The notes beneath the pieces were generated by a model. The model had not been told where the DNA came from. It worked only from the letters and a program-made list of their open reading frames with translations, and searched no databases. Shown here piece after piece: positions 7,697-15,713 of a stretch of DNA of 24,902 bases. The DNA comes from Firmicutes bacterium UBA5454. Its GTDB lineage: Bacteria; Bacillota; Clostridia; Caldicoprobacterales; DTU083. The position numbers were made by a program, and so were the translations under genes. Every line of letters begins with the position of its first letter. Position 1 is the stretch's first letter. The DNA is taken from NCBI GenBank assembly GCA_002426555.1, contig DIQU01000101.1, positions 1-24,902 of the forward strand, read 5' to 3'.

Positions 7697-9358
7697 TTAT
7701 CTGTTTTTAATACTTTTCAAACGCTTCATGATATTGTTTCCGCCAAGTCCAAAATAATCATGGAGCTTTTTATACTCCTCATATAACAAATCATAAGTAT
7801 CTGTGTTTTGGGGAATAGGCTTGAAAACCAAGTCTTTTAAACCAGCCATCTTAACAGCAGCCTCCTGGATATTGTCATATCCTCCGGCTGAAGCCCCGGC
7901 TGCCACTGCACCAAACATTGCAGAACCCAGTGCCGTAGTTTGGGAAGAAGCAGAAACCCGAATCTCCCGATTGGTTACATCAGCGTATATCTGCATAAGC
8001 ATTTGATTTTTTTCAGCTATGCCGCCGGCAGCATACAGCTCTTCAATAACAATATCGTTTTCATCAAAGGTATCAATAATCATTCTGGTGCCATATGCAG
8101 TAGCCTCAATCAATGCACGGTAAATATCCTCGGGTTTGGTTCGAAGAGTGCAGCCGATTATAAGCCCTGTTAGATCTCCATCTACCAATATGGAACGATT
8201 TCCATTCCACCAGTCCAGAGCAATTAAGCCGCTCTCTCCGGGAGACTGTTTATCTGCCTTTTCTGTCAACAGCTCATGCAGATTGATACCTTTTCTGCCT
8301 GCCTCCAGATGATACTCCTGAGGGAGACAATTCTCCACAAACCATTCAAAATGGTCACCGACACAGGCTTGACCGGCTTCATATCCAAAATAGCCGGGGA
8401 TCATTCCATCCTCTACAACACCTCCCATTCCCTTTACCCATTTCTCTTCTTTGCCCAATACCATATGACATGTGGATGTTCCCATAACCATTAGCATTTT
8501 CCCTTCTTCGGTAATGCCTGTACCCGGTACTGCCGCGTGAGCATCGATGATAGCAACTGCTACTGGTATCCCTGAGTTTAATCCTAAAAGTTTGGCAGCA
8601 GCTTCTGTCAGTTCTCCTGCTTTACTGCCAGTGGGATAAATATCACTGCTCAACTTCTCTTCAACCAGGTTTTCCAGTCTGGGATCAAGAGCCTTGAAAA
8701 ATTCCTGTGAAGGATAACCTTCCTGTTTATGCCATAGTCCTTTATAGCCGGCACTGCAACTGCTTCTTTTTTCTTCTCCTGTTAATTGAAGAATCAGCCA
8801 ATCTCCAGCTTCGATAAAACGATCTGCCCTATCATATATATCAGGAGCTTCATTAATAATCTGCCAAACCTTGGGCACCAGCCACTCAGATGAAATTTTT
8901 CCACCGTAGCGCTTTAGAAACTTTTCTCCCCTGTCCTTGGCAATCTGGGTCAAGCGGTTTGCTTCGTCCTGTGCTGCATGATGCTTCCATAGTTTGACAT
9001 ATGCGTGCGGCTGAGAATGGTACTCGTCCGTAAAGCATAAGGGTGTTCCAGCATTATCAATTGGCAAAATGGTACAGGCAGTGAAATCCACACCAATGCC
9101 TATAACATCCTTAGGGTCTATGGAAGCCTGCCTCAACACGGAAGGTATAACTTGCTGCATGACATCAAGATAATCCTGAGGATGCTGTAAGGCCCAGTCT
9201 GCTTCCAGTTTGGTACCGTCTGGAAGATATTCATCCATTACTCCATGTGGATACTCCATCACAGCTGTGGCTATTTCCCTGCCTGTTTCCACTTCGACAA
9301 GTAAGGCACGTACGGATTGACTTCCAAAATCCATACCTATGGAATATTTACTCATCAT
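7697..9358 (-). CDS. araB: Ribulokinase (FGGY carbohydrate kinase)
   Basis: ATP-dependent phosphorylation of L-ribulose to L-ribulose 5-phosphate in arabinose use. The 553-aa product has both FGGY domains. The N-terminal phosphate loop is MDFGSQSVRALLVE, followed by the ribulokinase-type GVDFTACTILP and the ATPase-domain MGTSTCHM. The C-terminus ends in YFGLGGNNIMKRL, as in classical AraB proteins, with a few extra residues. No araA, araD or sugar transporter gene is next to it, so it is an orphan here; related FGGY kinases act on other ketopentoses. Two adjacent ATGs are possible (9358 and 9355). AGGAG lies 4 nt from the first and 7 nt from the second, so the second may be the true start. 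Confidence 0.88.
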   Translation of the reverse strand: MMSKYSIGMDFGSQSVRALLVEVETGREIATAVMEYPHGVMDEYLPDGTKLEADWALQHPQDYLDVMQQVIPSVLRQASIDPKDVIGIGVDFTACTILPIDNAGTPLCFTDEYHSQPHAYVKLWKHHAAQDEANRLTQIAKDRGEKFLKRYGGKISSEWLVPKVWQIINEAPDIYDRADRFIEAGDWLILQLTGEEKRSSCSAGYKGLWHKQEGYPSQEFFKALDPRLENLVEEKLSSDIYPTGSKAGELTEAAAKLLGLNSGIPVAVAIIDAHAAVPGTGITEEGKMLMVMGTSTCHMVLGKEEKWVKGMGGVVEDGMIPGYFGYEAGQACVGDHFEWFVENCLPQEYHLEAGRKGINLHELLTEKADKQSPGESGLIALDWWNGNRSILVDGDLTGLIIGCTLRTKPEDIYRALIEATAYGTRMIIDTFDENDIVIEELYAAGGIAEKNQMLMQIYADVTNREIRVSASSQTTALGSAMFGAVAAGASAGGYDNIQEAAVKMAGLKDLVFKPIPQNTDTYDLLYEEYKKLHDYFGLGGNNIMKRLKSIKNR

Positions 9359-9420
9359 ACTTCTCCTCTCATAAGTTTAGCATTAATTCATTTCTTAGCT
9401 TAATTTGATGTTTCACTTCT

Positions 9421-9449
9421 ATTCTATAGATAAATAAAGTACATTACAA
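9421..9449 (-). promoter_or_regulatory. Putative promoter of the ribulokinase gene
   Basis: Minus strand: -35 TTGTAA (9444-9449), 17-bp spacer, -10 TAGAAT (9421-9426), leader about 55 nt to the ribulokinase start. It begins 14 bp after the ncRNA terminator, so the ncRNA and the kinase are separate transcripts in the same direction. Confidence 0.55.
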
Positions 9450-9462
9450 GCAATTGCATAAC

Positions 9463-9488
9463 AAAAAAACTTAGGTTATCACCTAAGT
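9463..9488 (-). terminator. Intrinsic terminator of the ncRNA
   Basis: On the minus strand an 8-bp perfect stem ACTTAGGT / ACCTAAGT with loop GATA is followed by a run of seven T (9469-9463). Confidence 0.92.
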
Positions 9489-9701
9489 TATGTTTGGATA
9501 TTAGATCTGAGATACCGTCGTTTCAATTTTGACACCTATCTCTCGATAGGTGGGTATCCGCAGAATATCTTCTACCGTCCCCTGCCAAACCTGGACTTAC
9601 TGCGGGCTTGATATCCAATACCCTTATTGGATTCCCGGATGCAATACGTAGGTTCAAAATAGAAACCATTCGTATATCCCAGAACACTGTCTCTCTGTTG
9701 T
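9463..9701 (-). ncRNA. Stand-alone structured non-coding RNA (~240 nt), class unassigned; raiA-motif or 6S-like candidates
   Basis: This stretch has no plausible ORF but dense pairing on the minus strand between its own promoter and terminator. An outer helix pairs 9674-9682 with 9507-9515 (9 bp, two G-U). It continues as a 13-bp helix pairing 9654-9666 with 9520-9532, with a single U-U mismatch. Inside are two perfect 8-bp hairpins: 9613-9632 (loop AGGG) and 9533-9552 (GNRA loop GAGA). A 6-bp helix (CCGCAG/CUGCGG) and the short CGGG/CCCG pairing further organise the core. A closing helix around a multi-branched core resembles large structured bacterial RNAs such as the raiA motif more than the rod-like 6S RNA, but I cannot assign a family from memory. 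Start estimated from the -10 box; the end is the terminator T-run. Confidence 0.72.
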
Positions 9702-9707
9702 ATATTT

Positions 9708-9735
9708 ATTATACTATATTCAGAGCATGCGTCAA
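9708..9735 (-). promoter_or_regulatory. Promoter of the ncRNA
   Basis: Minus strand: -35 TTGACG (9730-9735), 16-bp spacer, perfect -10 TATAAT (9708-9713), with start expected near 9701. It is a strong promoter with no start codon and ribosome binding site before the terminator, as expected for an abundant independent RNA. Confidence 0.85.
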
Positions 9736-9885
9736 TAGAAATTTTTTACATGAATGCATGCAAGCCTGAGTTATACCGATTTCGCTATGGTTTGCAACTC
9801 TCCTTTATATTATTTTAGTCCGGAAAAAAATTACATTTGCAGTAGAAAGCTGATTTTCACGGAAATCAACTATACACTGGAAAGC

Positions 9886-10254
9886 TTACCTGTTAGGAAC
9901 TATCTCCAGCCAATACCCATCGGGATCTTCAATGAAATAAATCCCCATACCCGGGTTTTCATAGCAGATGCAGCCCATCTCTGCATGAAGCTCATGCGCT
10001 GCTTCAAAATCATCTACTTTAAAAGCAAGATGAAATTCATTGTCTCCCAGGTCATAAGGACGTTCCCATTCCTTAAGCCAGGTCAGCTCCAGTTTATGAC
10101 TGCTTACACCATCTCCCAGGAAAACCAGAGTAAAACTCCCGTCAGATGCTTCCTTTCTGCGTACTTCCTCAAGACCAAGTGCTTTTTTGTAAAAAGTCAG
10201 ACTTTTCTCCAGATTCAGCACATTAAAGTTGTTGTGTGCAAAAGTAAATTTCAC
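9886..10254 (-). CDS. Glyoxalase I-like VOC-family protein (lactoylglutathione lyase type)
   Basis: A 122-aa single VOC module. Candidate metal ligands H7, E56, H75 and E117 match the spacing of bacterial glyoxalase I (His, Glu, His, Glu), and DPDGYWLEIVP near the end is the usual family signature. Such enzymes isomerise the hemithioacetal of methylglyoxal and a thiol. Clostridia commonly lack glutathione, so the thiol partner here is uncertain, and other VOC chemistry is possible. The start codon is GTG: AGGAGG sits 8 nt upstream and no ATG gives a better fit. It lies 118 bp after the MBL-fold gene on the same strand, with an inverted repeat between them. Confidence 0.82.
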   Translation of the reverse strand: MKFTFAHNNFNVLNLEKSLTFYKKALGLEEVRRKEASDGSFTLVFLGDGVSSHKLELTWLKEWERPYDLGDNEFHLAFKVDDFEAAHELHAEMGCICYENPGMGIYFIEDPDGYWLEIVPNR

Positions 10255-10319
10255 AGGGTATACCTCCTTCTTCTATAATCTTTAATTATCTCTAAATACC
10301 TCGCTCGTATAATATATTT

Positions 10320-10346
10320 TGTAAGCAGCAATATACACTGCTTACA
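10320..10346. repeat. 9-bp inverted repeat upstream of the glyoxalase-like gene
   Basis: Perfect arms TGTAAGCAG (10320-10328) and CTGCTTACA (10338-10346) around a 9-nt spacer. No T-run follows on either strand, so it is not a typical terminator. Its position about 65 bp before the GTG start would suit an operator for a dimeric regulator. Confidence 0.5.
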
Positions 10347-10372
10347 CATCAATACAACATTTTTATAAACAG

Positions 10373-11146
10373 TTATTGCTTATTGTATTCATATGTTTGT
10401 CCCCCGGTTGTTATTTCTAACACTGGTACAGCTGACTGGCTCATCTTCTTTGAAAACTTCTTTGTAATTCCGCTGTTATTACCAAAATGCATGGGTACAA
10501 ACAAACCCGGTTGGAAAATCTTAAGCATATAGGCACCACCCATCCAATAATGCTCTCCCAGTCTGGGATCCACAGGGAAGAAAAGAATATCAATCCTTTC
10601 TCCGCTCATTTTTGCCACTTCGTTCTTGAACTTCCATTCCTCTTCCTCCAATTCCTGCCCGGTAGATTCATCTGCCCAATGCCACCAATTCAAATCACCA
10701 GCATGGAAAATCCGAAGTCCGTCCACATCCACAAGAAAAGACACCCCAATATCCGTTGAACCAAAAGTGGAAATTGTCACAGCATTTTTTGATGCATGTT
10801 CATAAGGAGCCATACTGATATAATGAAAATCTGAAAGGGAATCCAGAGCATTGTATTCCAATTTTATATCGCTGCTTAATATGTATGTTAACCGGGGATT
10901 CTCTCTCTTCCACTTGAATATGGATGAACTAAAATGATCATGATGGCTATGGCTGGCAAACACAAATGGATATTTACTGTTTGCAATCTTTTCTCGAATA
11001 TCCCTGCCTGCAGCCCCGGATTCAACAGTATTATCCGAAGGGTCGAAAAAGTCGAATATCAGAAAATAGTCACCTGTCTCAACTGTAAATCCACTGTGGA
11101 ATAAATATTGAATTAAGGCCTTTTTATTAGAATACACAACATCCAT
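10373..11146 (-). CDS. Metallo-beta-lactamase-fold hydrolase (UlaG-like)
   Basis: A 257-aa MBL-fold protein. The zinc motif HxHxDH is present as HSHHDH (66-71); further ligands are H148 and D151 in IFHAGD and H220 in VPMHFG, so the dinuclear site looks complete. No signal peptide, so cytosolic. The single compact domain with the FHAGD segment resembles UlaG/YtnP-like lactonases and phosphodiesterases, but the family is chemically broad and no substrate can be named. It is divergent from the L,D-transpeptidase gene. The ATG follows an AAAGGGATG ribosome binding site. It may share a transcript with the glyoxalase-like gene downstream. Confidence 0.82.
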   Translation of the reverse strand: MDVVYSNKKALIQYLFHSGFTVETGDYFLIFDFFDPSDNTVESGAAGRDIREKIANSKYPFVFASHSHHDHFSSSIFKWKRENPRLTYILSSDIKLEYNALDSLSDFHYISMAPYEHASKNAVTISTFGSTDIGVSFLVDVDGLRIFHAGDLNWWHWADESTGQELEEEEWKFKNEVAKMSGERIDILFFPVDPRLGEHYWMGGAYMLKIFQPGLFVPMHFGNNSGITKKFSKKMSQSAVPVLEITTGGQTYEYNKQ

Positions 11147-11325
11147 CCCTTTCCAGGAAATCCTATGTATGAAATTAATAATCTTTCATAATCTATATTT
11201 AATCAGACTTTCCACTTTGAAACAAGCTATAATATTTATCCCAAGTAGATTTCTTCCTGCTGTCTTATTTTTCATGTATATTTTTGCTGGATTTGGAAGA
11301 AATATATGAAGAGGAGGGATTCCCT

Positions 11326-12756
11326 ATGCTAAAAAAAATACTGTCTTTTATTTTTGTATTTTTATTCTTAACACTTACTGCCTGTTCATTCCCTCGCGTG
11401 GAGTCTCCAGATACTGAGGAAGCTCCGACTCCCCAACCGCAGCTGGAAGATGAACAGAACGAGACACCACCCTCACCAACACAGCAGCCTGAGAACCTGG
11501 ACGAGCTGCCTAAATCCAATGAGGCAGCTGTGGAAGAAAACATCAACGCTTATGATATCAGCAATGATCAGGATATTACCCGCCAAGCCGAATCATTATT
11601 GATGACCCAGATTAACACAGCTGTAGATCAGACGGAGATCACACAATTAACTGAAGGAAATTCCAGCACTGCTGGAGAGAATGTTGTAATGCTCTATGAA
11701 AAACGACTGCCTGAACGAATTAGCTACAGTGTTCAATATGAGAAATATAATCTCACTTATGACTATTTTTTAATTACCAGTGAAAATGAAGTACCAATCC
11801 ATGAAAACCCAAATCCAGGCTCCAAGGAAGTTTGTTCAGCTGTAAACAGTGAAAAGCTTGCACTTCATCAGAAGCTGACAGGTGAAACACAGAAAGACTC
11901 TGATATCTGGTATAAGGTTTCCTGTAAGACTGATGGCAGTATTGTAACAGGTTACATTCATTCTTCTGCCGGCATCACCAGAACTTTTCAGTTCGACAAG
12001 ATGCTGGAAGCCATACATGACCTTCAGCAGCAGGTGTCTGAGGGCAAGCTCAACCATGTCAGCAATTATAAGAACGTCAACGGTGTTGCTCCTAAAAAAG
12101 GAGAAGGAGCAACTGATGAGTATGGCATGCGCATCTATCAAAGTGCTCCCGGATATTTGCAAGACAATGCACAATCTGATTTTCGCTATGTTCCCGACGG
12201 AATGCTTGTACGAATATTGGAAGATTCTGGTGAATTTTACCGGGTAAAGGTGGAGTCCTTTGATCAGGAAGTTTATATCCCTAAAAATTTTATTGATCCT
12301 AATGATACATTGAGTAATCTTACCCATGCCATTGTCATCGACCGCAACCAACAGAATCAGGCAGCCTTTGAGCTGTCTGGTGATGAGATTCGAATGATCT
12401 CATACACTCTGGCCACCACCGGTCTCCAAGGTCAATCTTCTTTTGAGACTCCTTTAGGTACCTTCAGGACTCTGGAGAAAAAAGATCGCTTTCAATATCT
12501 AAAGAGCAATTCCAGTGAGATAGCCGGTTATGCACCCTATGCCATCCGATTTTGCGGTGGTGCTTATGTTCATGGTGTACCGGTGAATTATGAAGAAAAA
12601 GACGGTGAGCTGGTGGATCCGGGTATCATCGAATACCTGCAAACCATTGGAACCTTCCCTCGTTCTCATATGTGCGTTCGAAATTTCTCCAGCCATGCAG
12701 AGTTTCTGTATAACTGGATAGAGCTTGCAAACGGAGCTGTGATCATAATCGAATAA
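11326..12756 (+). CDS. L,D-transpeptidase (YkuD) lipoprotein with SH3-like domains
   Basis: A 476-aa exported lipoprotein. The signal peptide has a hydrophobic core FIFVFLFL and lipobox LTAC (Cys20), followed by a Pro/Glu/Gln-rich linker to about residue 75. Two SH3-like segments lie around 145-220 and 275-325. A C-terminal YkuD domain (about 335-476) forms 3-3 peptidoglycan cross-links or attaches proteins to the wall. The catalytic motif reads SHMCVR (S447, H448, C450, R452). Catalytic Cys, His and Arg are kept, but the usual Gly between His and Cys is Met. The upstream motif His is H416, a longer gap than the usual 14-17 residues. A frame-open start 14 codons earlier is rejected because GAGGAGGG lies correctly for the ATG at 11326. 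A TATAAT-like -10 is visible near 11229. Confidence 0.85.
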   Translation: MLKKILSFIFVFLFLTLTACSFPRVESPDTEEAPTPQPQLEDEQNETPPSPTQQPENLDELPKSNEAAVEENINAYDISNDQDITRQAESLLMTQINTAVDQTEITQLTEGNSSTAGENVVMLYEKRLPERISYSVQYEKYNLTYDYFLITSENEVPIHENPNPGSKEVCSAVNSEKLALHQKLTGETQKDSDIWYKVSCKTDGSIVTGYIHSSAGITRTFQFDKMLEAIHDLQQQVSEGKLNHVSNYKNVNGVAPKKGEGATDEYGMRIYQSAPGYLQDNAQSDFRYVPDGMLVRILEDSGEFYRVKVESFDQEVYIPKNFIDPNDTLSNLTHAIVIDRNQQNQAAFELSGDEIRMISYTLATTGLQGQSSFETPLGTFRTLEKKDRFQYLKSNSSEIAGYAPYAIRFCGGAYVHGVPVNYEEKDGELVDPGIIEYLQTIGTFPRSHMCVRNFSSHAEFLYNWIELANGAVIIIE

Positions 12757-12870
12757 AACTAAAAAATCCTTTGCAAATGCTCAGGATAACATTAAAAGAT
12801 TTTAATAGGGTACAAGATGCTGCGAGTACTGAGTTCAGCTGGAAAAATAACATACTGGAGGTCTTTATAA

Positions 12871-14421
12871 ATGCAATCACGAGAAGGATTTAATGTCCCG
12901 CCACAATCTTATTGGATGGCTTCGGTACCTTTTACCCAATACGAACCATTAACGGGCAATCTGGATGTAGATGTTGTCATTGTCGGCGGAGGGATAACAG
13001 GAATTACATCGGCATTTTTGCTCAAACAAAGTGGTCTTAAGGTTGCACTTCTGGAGGCAACAAGGATACTTCATGGGACAACCGGTCATACCACTGCAAA
13101 GGTAACAGCTCAGCATGATATTATTTATTATACTATAAAAAGCAAAATGGATCAGGAAAGTGCAGAGCAGTACGCCAAGGCCAATCAGGCAGCTATAAGC
13201 GCTATTGATACCATTATACAGCAAAATAATATTGATTGTGACTTCTCCTGGCAGCCGGCCTATGTATATACCCAAGATGAAAACTATATTCTGCAAATAC
13301 AGGAAGAAACTGAGCTTGCTTTTGGACTGGGTTTTTCTGCAGCATTTATGGAAGAAATCCCCCTGCCTGTTAAGGTAAAAGCAGCTTTGCGCTTTGACAA
13401 TCAGGCACAATTTCATCCTCTTAAATATTTACAGGCACTGGCTCAACAGATTTCGGGGAACGGCAGCTATCTTTTCGAGAATACAAAGGCCTTGGATATT
13501 CAAACTCAAAATGCTTACACTGTGACCACCAATACAGGTTTCCATGTGAAAGCGCCAAATGTCATTATAGCTACCCATTATCCATTTTATGATGGAAACG
13601 GCATGTATTTCTCTCGAATATACCCTGAACGTTCATATGCTGTTGGTTTAACAATCTCTGATCAATACCCTGGCGGCATGTACATATCCGCTGAAGATCC
13701 AGGCCGCTCTTATCGTTCTCAACCAATGGATGATGGTCGGGTATTAATCATAGTTGGAGGTGAGCATCACAAAACCGGACAGAGTATAGACACCAGCCTT
13801 CACTATCAAAACTTGCTGAATACAGCAAACAGTATTTTCCAAGTCGATGAAGTACTTTATCGTTGGTCTACTCAGGACTATACCACTATGGATCAGGTGC
13901 CCTATATCGGACCATTGAATTCAAAAGACCCTGGACTTTATGTTGCGACGGGATTTAGAAAATGGGGAATGACTAACGGAACAGTGGCAGCTATGATTCT
14001 TAGAGATTACATTCTGGATAAGGAAAACGAATGGGCTCCTGTTTTTATGCCATCCCGCTTCAGGCCTGGTGCAGCTGCAGGTAAATTTATTAAAGAAAAT
14101 GCCAATGCAGCGAAGCATCTGGTATCCAGCAAATTATCCTCTGCTGAACACTTTGAAGACATTGAACCTGGTGAAGGAAAAGTTGTTGAGATAGAAGGCG
14201 AAAAAGCAGGTGCATATAGAGATTTACAGGGCCAATTATTTATAGTAGACACTACCTGTACTCATATGGGCTGTGAGCTTTCATGGAATTCTGCTGAGTA
14301 CTCCTGGGATTGTCCTTGTCACGGTTCACGCTTTACCTATAAAGGGAAAGTCATAGAAGGACCTGCACAAAATCCCTTAAAGAAGGTAGAAATCGATAAC
14401 AGTTTTTCAAGAAAGCAATAA
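12871..14421 (+). CDS. FAD-dependent oxidoreductase fused to a C-terminal Rieske [2Fe-2S] domain
   Basis: A 516-aa two-domain protein. Residues about 30-385 form a DAO-type FAD domain, with the dinucleotide loop VVIVGGGITGITSAFLL followed by a conserved THGTTGHTTAKVTAQH-like stretch. The C-terminal ~90 residues are a Rieske domain with cluster ligands C463 and H465 (CTHMGC) and C481 and H484 (CPCH). No signal peptide, so probably cytosolic. This fusion is known in many bacteria, but its substrate is generally undefined; electron transfer between FAD and the iron-sulfur cluster is expected. ATG with GGAGG 9 nt upstream. Its stop codon lies 4 bp from the end of convergent asnA with no terminator in between, so the two mRNAs must overlap. 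Confidence 0.9.
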   Translation: MQSREGFNVPPQSYWMASVPFTQYEPLTGNLDVDVVIVGGGITGITSAFLLKQSGLKVALLEATRILHGTTGHTTAKVTAQHDIIYYTIKSKMDQESAEQYAKANQAAISAIDTIIQQNNIDCDFSWQPAYVYTQDENYILQIQEETELAFGLGFSAAFMEEIPLPVKVKAALRFDNQAQFHPLKYLQALAQQISGNGSYLFENTKALDIQTQNAYTVTTNTGFHVKAPNVIIATHYPFYDGNGMYFSRIYPERSYAVGLTISDQYPGGMYISAEDPGRSYRSQPMDDGRVLIIVGGEHHKTGQSIDTSLHYQNLLNTANSIFQVDEVLYRWSTQDYTTMDQVPYIGPLNSKDPGLYVATGFRKWGMTNGTVAAMILRDYILDKENEWAPVFMPSRFRPGAAAGKFIKENANAAKHLVSSKLSSAEHFEDIEPGEGKVVEIEGEKAGAYRDLQGQLFIVDTTCTHMGCELSWNSAEYSWDCPCHGSRFTYKGKVIEGPAQNPLKKVEIDNSFSRKQ

Positions 14422-14425
14422 TAAA

Positions 14426-15448
14426 TTATAGTAATATTATATTGGATTCTTGACAACACTCATGCATTTCATCAGGCCAGACTGAAGATTGAACCTCCCC
14501 GATATGAGCCTTGTTGAGTAGAAACATACAGATTCTGGATTGACCTATACCACCTCCTATGGTGTAGGGTAGTCGTCCGTTTAAGAGCTCGCTGTGAAAA
14601 AACAGGTCTTTTCTATCTTCACAATCAGCAAGCTTAAGTTGTCTCCGTAATGCCTCCTCATCAACCCGGATACCCATGGAAGATACTTCAAAGGCTCGTT
14701 CCAAAATCGGGAACCAGAATATGATATCACCATTTAACTCCCAATCATCATAATCCGGTGCTCTACCGTCATGAGGTTCGCCGGAACGAAGCTGACCGCC
14801 GATTTTCATTATAAACACTGCCTTATACTCTTTTGAAACAGCATCTTCCCTTTGCTTTGCATTTAAGCCGGGGTATTTGTCCTCCAACTCCTGGGAAGTA
14901 ATAAAAGTGATTTTATCGGGCAAATAAGACTTCAACCTAGGAAATCTTTTCTGTATGAAGCTCTCAGAATCTTTAAAAACCTTGTATATACTGTTAACCG
15001 CAGAACGCAAGGTTTCTTCATTTCTCTCTTTTTTGAGAATAATTTTTTCCCAGTCCCATTGATCAACATAAACGGAGTGCATGTTGTCTAAATCTTCATC
15101 TCTACGTATGGCATTCATATCTGTGTATAAACCTTCCTGAGAATCAAACCCATAGCGTTTCAGAGCCAGCCTTTTCCACTTGGCAAGAGAATGGACAATT
15201 TCCACCGTATTGCCATCTATTCCCTTTACATCAAATACAACAGGTCTCTCTACTCCATTCAGGTTATCGTTCAACCCCGATTCAGGTCTGACAAAAAGAG
15301 GCGCTGATACCCGGACCAGATTCAACTCTCGAGCCAGTCTGTTTTCAAAAAAATCTTTAATGAGCTTGATAGCAATTACGGTATCACGTAAATCCAAGGG
15401 TGATTTATAGCCTTCAGGTACAATAAGTCCCTTCACTTCTCCATTCAT
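14426..15448 (-). CDS. asnA: Aspartate-ammonia ligase (asparagine synthetase A)
   Basis: Makes asparagine from aspartate, ammonia and ATP via an aspartyl-adenylate. At 340 aa it is close to the ~330-aa family norm, with a class II aminoacyl-tRNA synthetase-like fold. Recognisable stretches include the N-terminal LVRVSAPLFV segment, AIRRDEDLDNMHSVYVDQWDWE in the central part, and the C-terminal GGGIGQSRICMFLL motif that closes the ATP site. ATG with GGAGG 7 nt upstream. It is monocistronic in this window, with a short upstream region shared back-to-back with the strong promoter at 15518. I see no T-box upstream of it. Confidence 0.95.
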   Translation of the reverse strand: MNGEVKGLIVPEGYKSPLDLRDTVIAIKLIKDFFENRLARELNLVRVSAPLFVRPESGLNDNLNGVERPVVFDVKGIDGNTVEIVHSLAKWKRLALKRYGFDSQEGLYTDMNAIRRDEDLDNMHSVYVDQWDWEKIILKKERNEETLRSAVNSIYKVFKDSESFIQKRFPRLKSYLPDKITFITSQELEDKYPGLNAKQREDAVSKEYKAVFIMKIGGQLRSGEPHDGRAPDYDDWELNGDIIFWFPILERAFEVSSMGIRVDEEALRRQLKLADCEDRKDLFFHSELLNGRLPYTIGGGIGQSRICMFLLNKAHIGEVQSSVWPDEMHECCQESNIILL

Positions 15449-15517
15449 TGGAAAACCTCCATCAAAAATGTGCTTTTCCTATTGTACTACAAATCCTTTG
15501 TAAGGGAAATAAAATTT

Positions 15518-15546
15518 TTGACAGTATAATTAAAGCATACTATAAT
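15518..15546 (+). promoter_or_regulatory. Consensus sigma-A promoter ahead of the repeat leader and coaX-like gene
   Basis: Perfect -35 TTGACA (15518-15523), 17-bp spacer and perfect -10 TATAAT (15541-15546). The start is expected near 15553, about 12 nt before the heptanucleotide array, so the repeats would be transcribed within a 160-nt leader of the CoaX-like gene. Confidence 0.9.
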
Positions 15547-15562
15547 ATTTGACATGATAAGC

Positions 15563-15648
<86 letters not shown>

Positions 15649-15713
15649 CAACTGTCTTTCGTACTACTCGCATCTCGTATCTCGTAACAACTAACAGCAG
15701 GGATGTGTAAAAT

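Noticed and set aside
9754..10278. 174-codon open frame on the plus strand across the glyoxalase-like gene
   Set aside because: It is antisense to a clear VOC-family gene, has no good ribosome binding site and its translation is low-complexity aromatic/basic without any domain.
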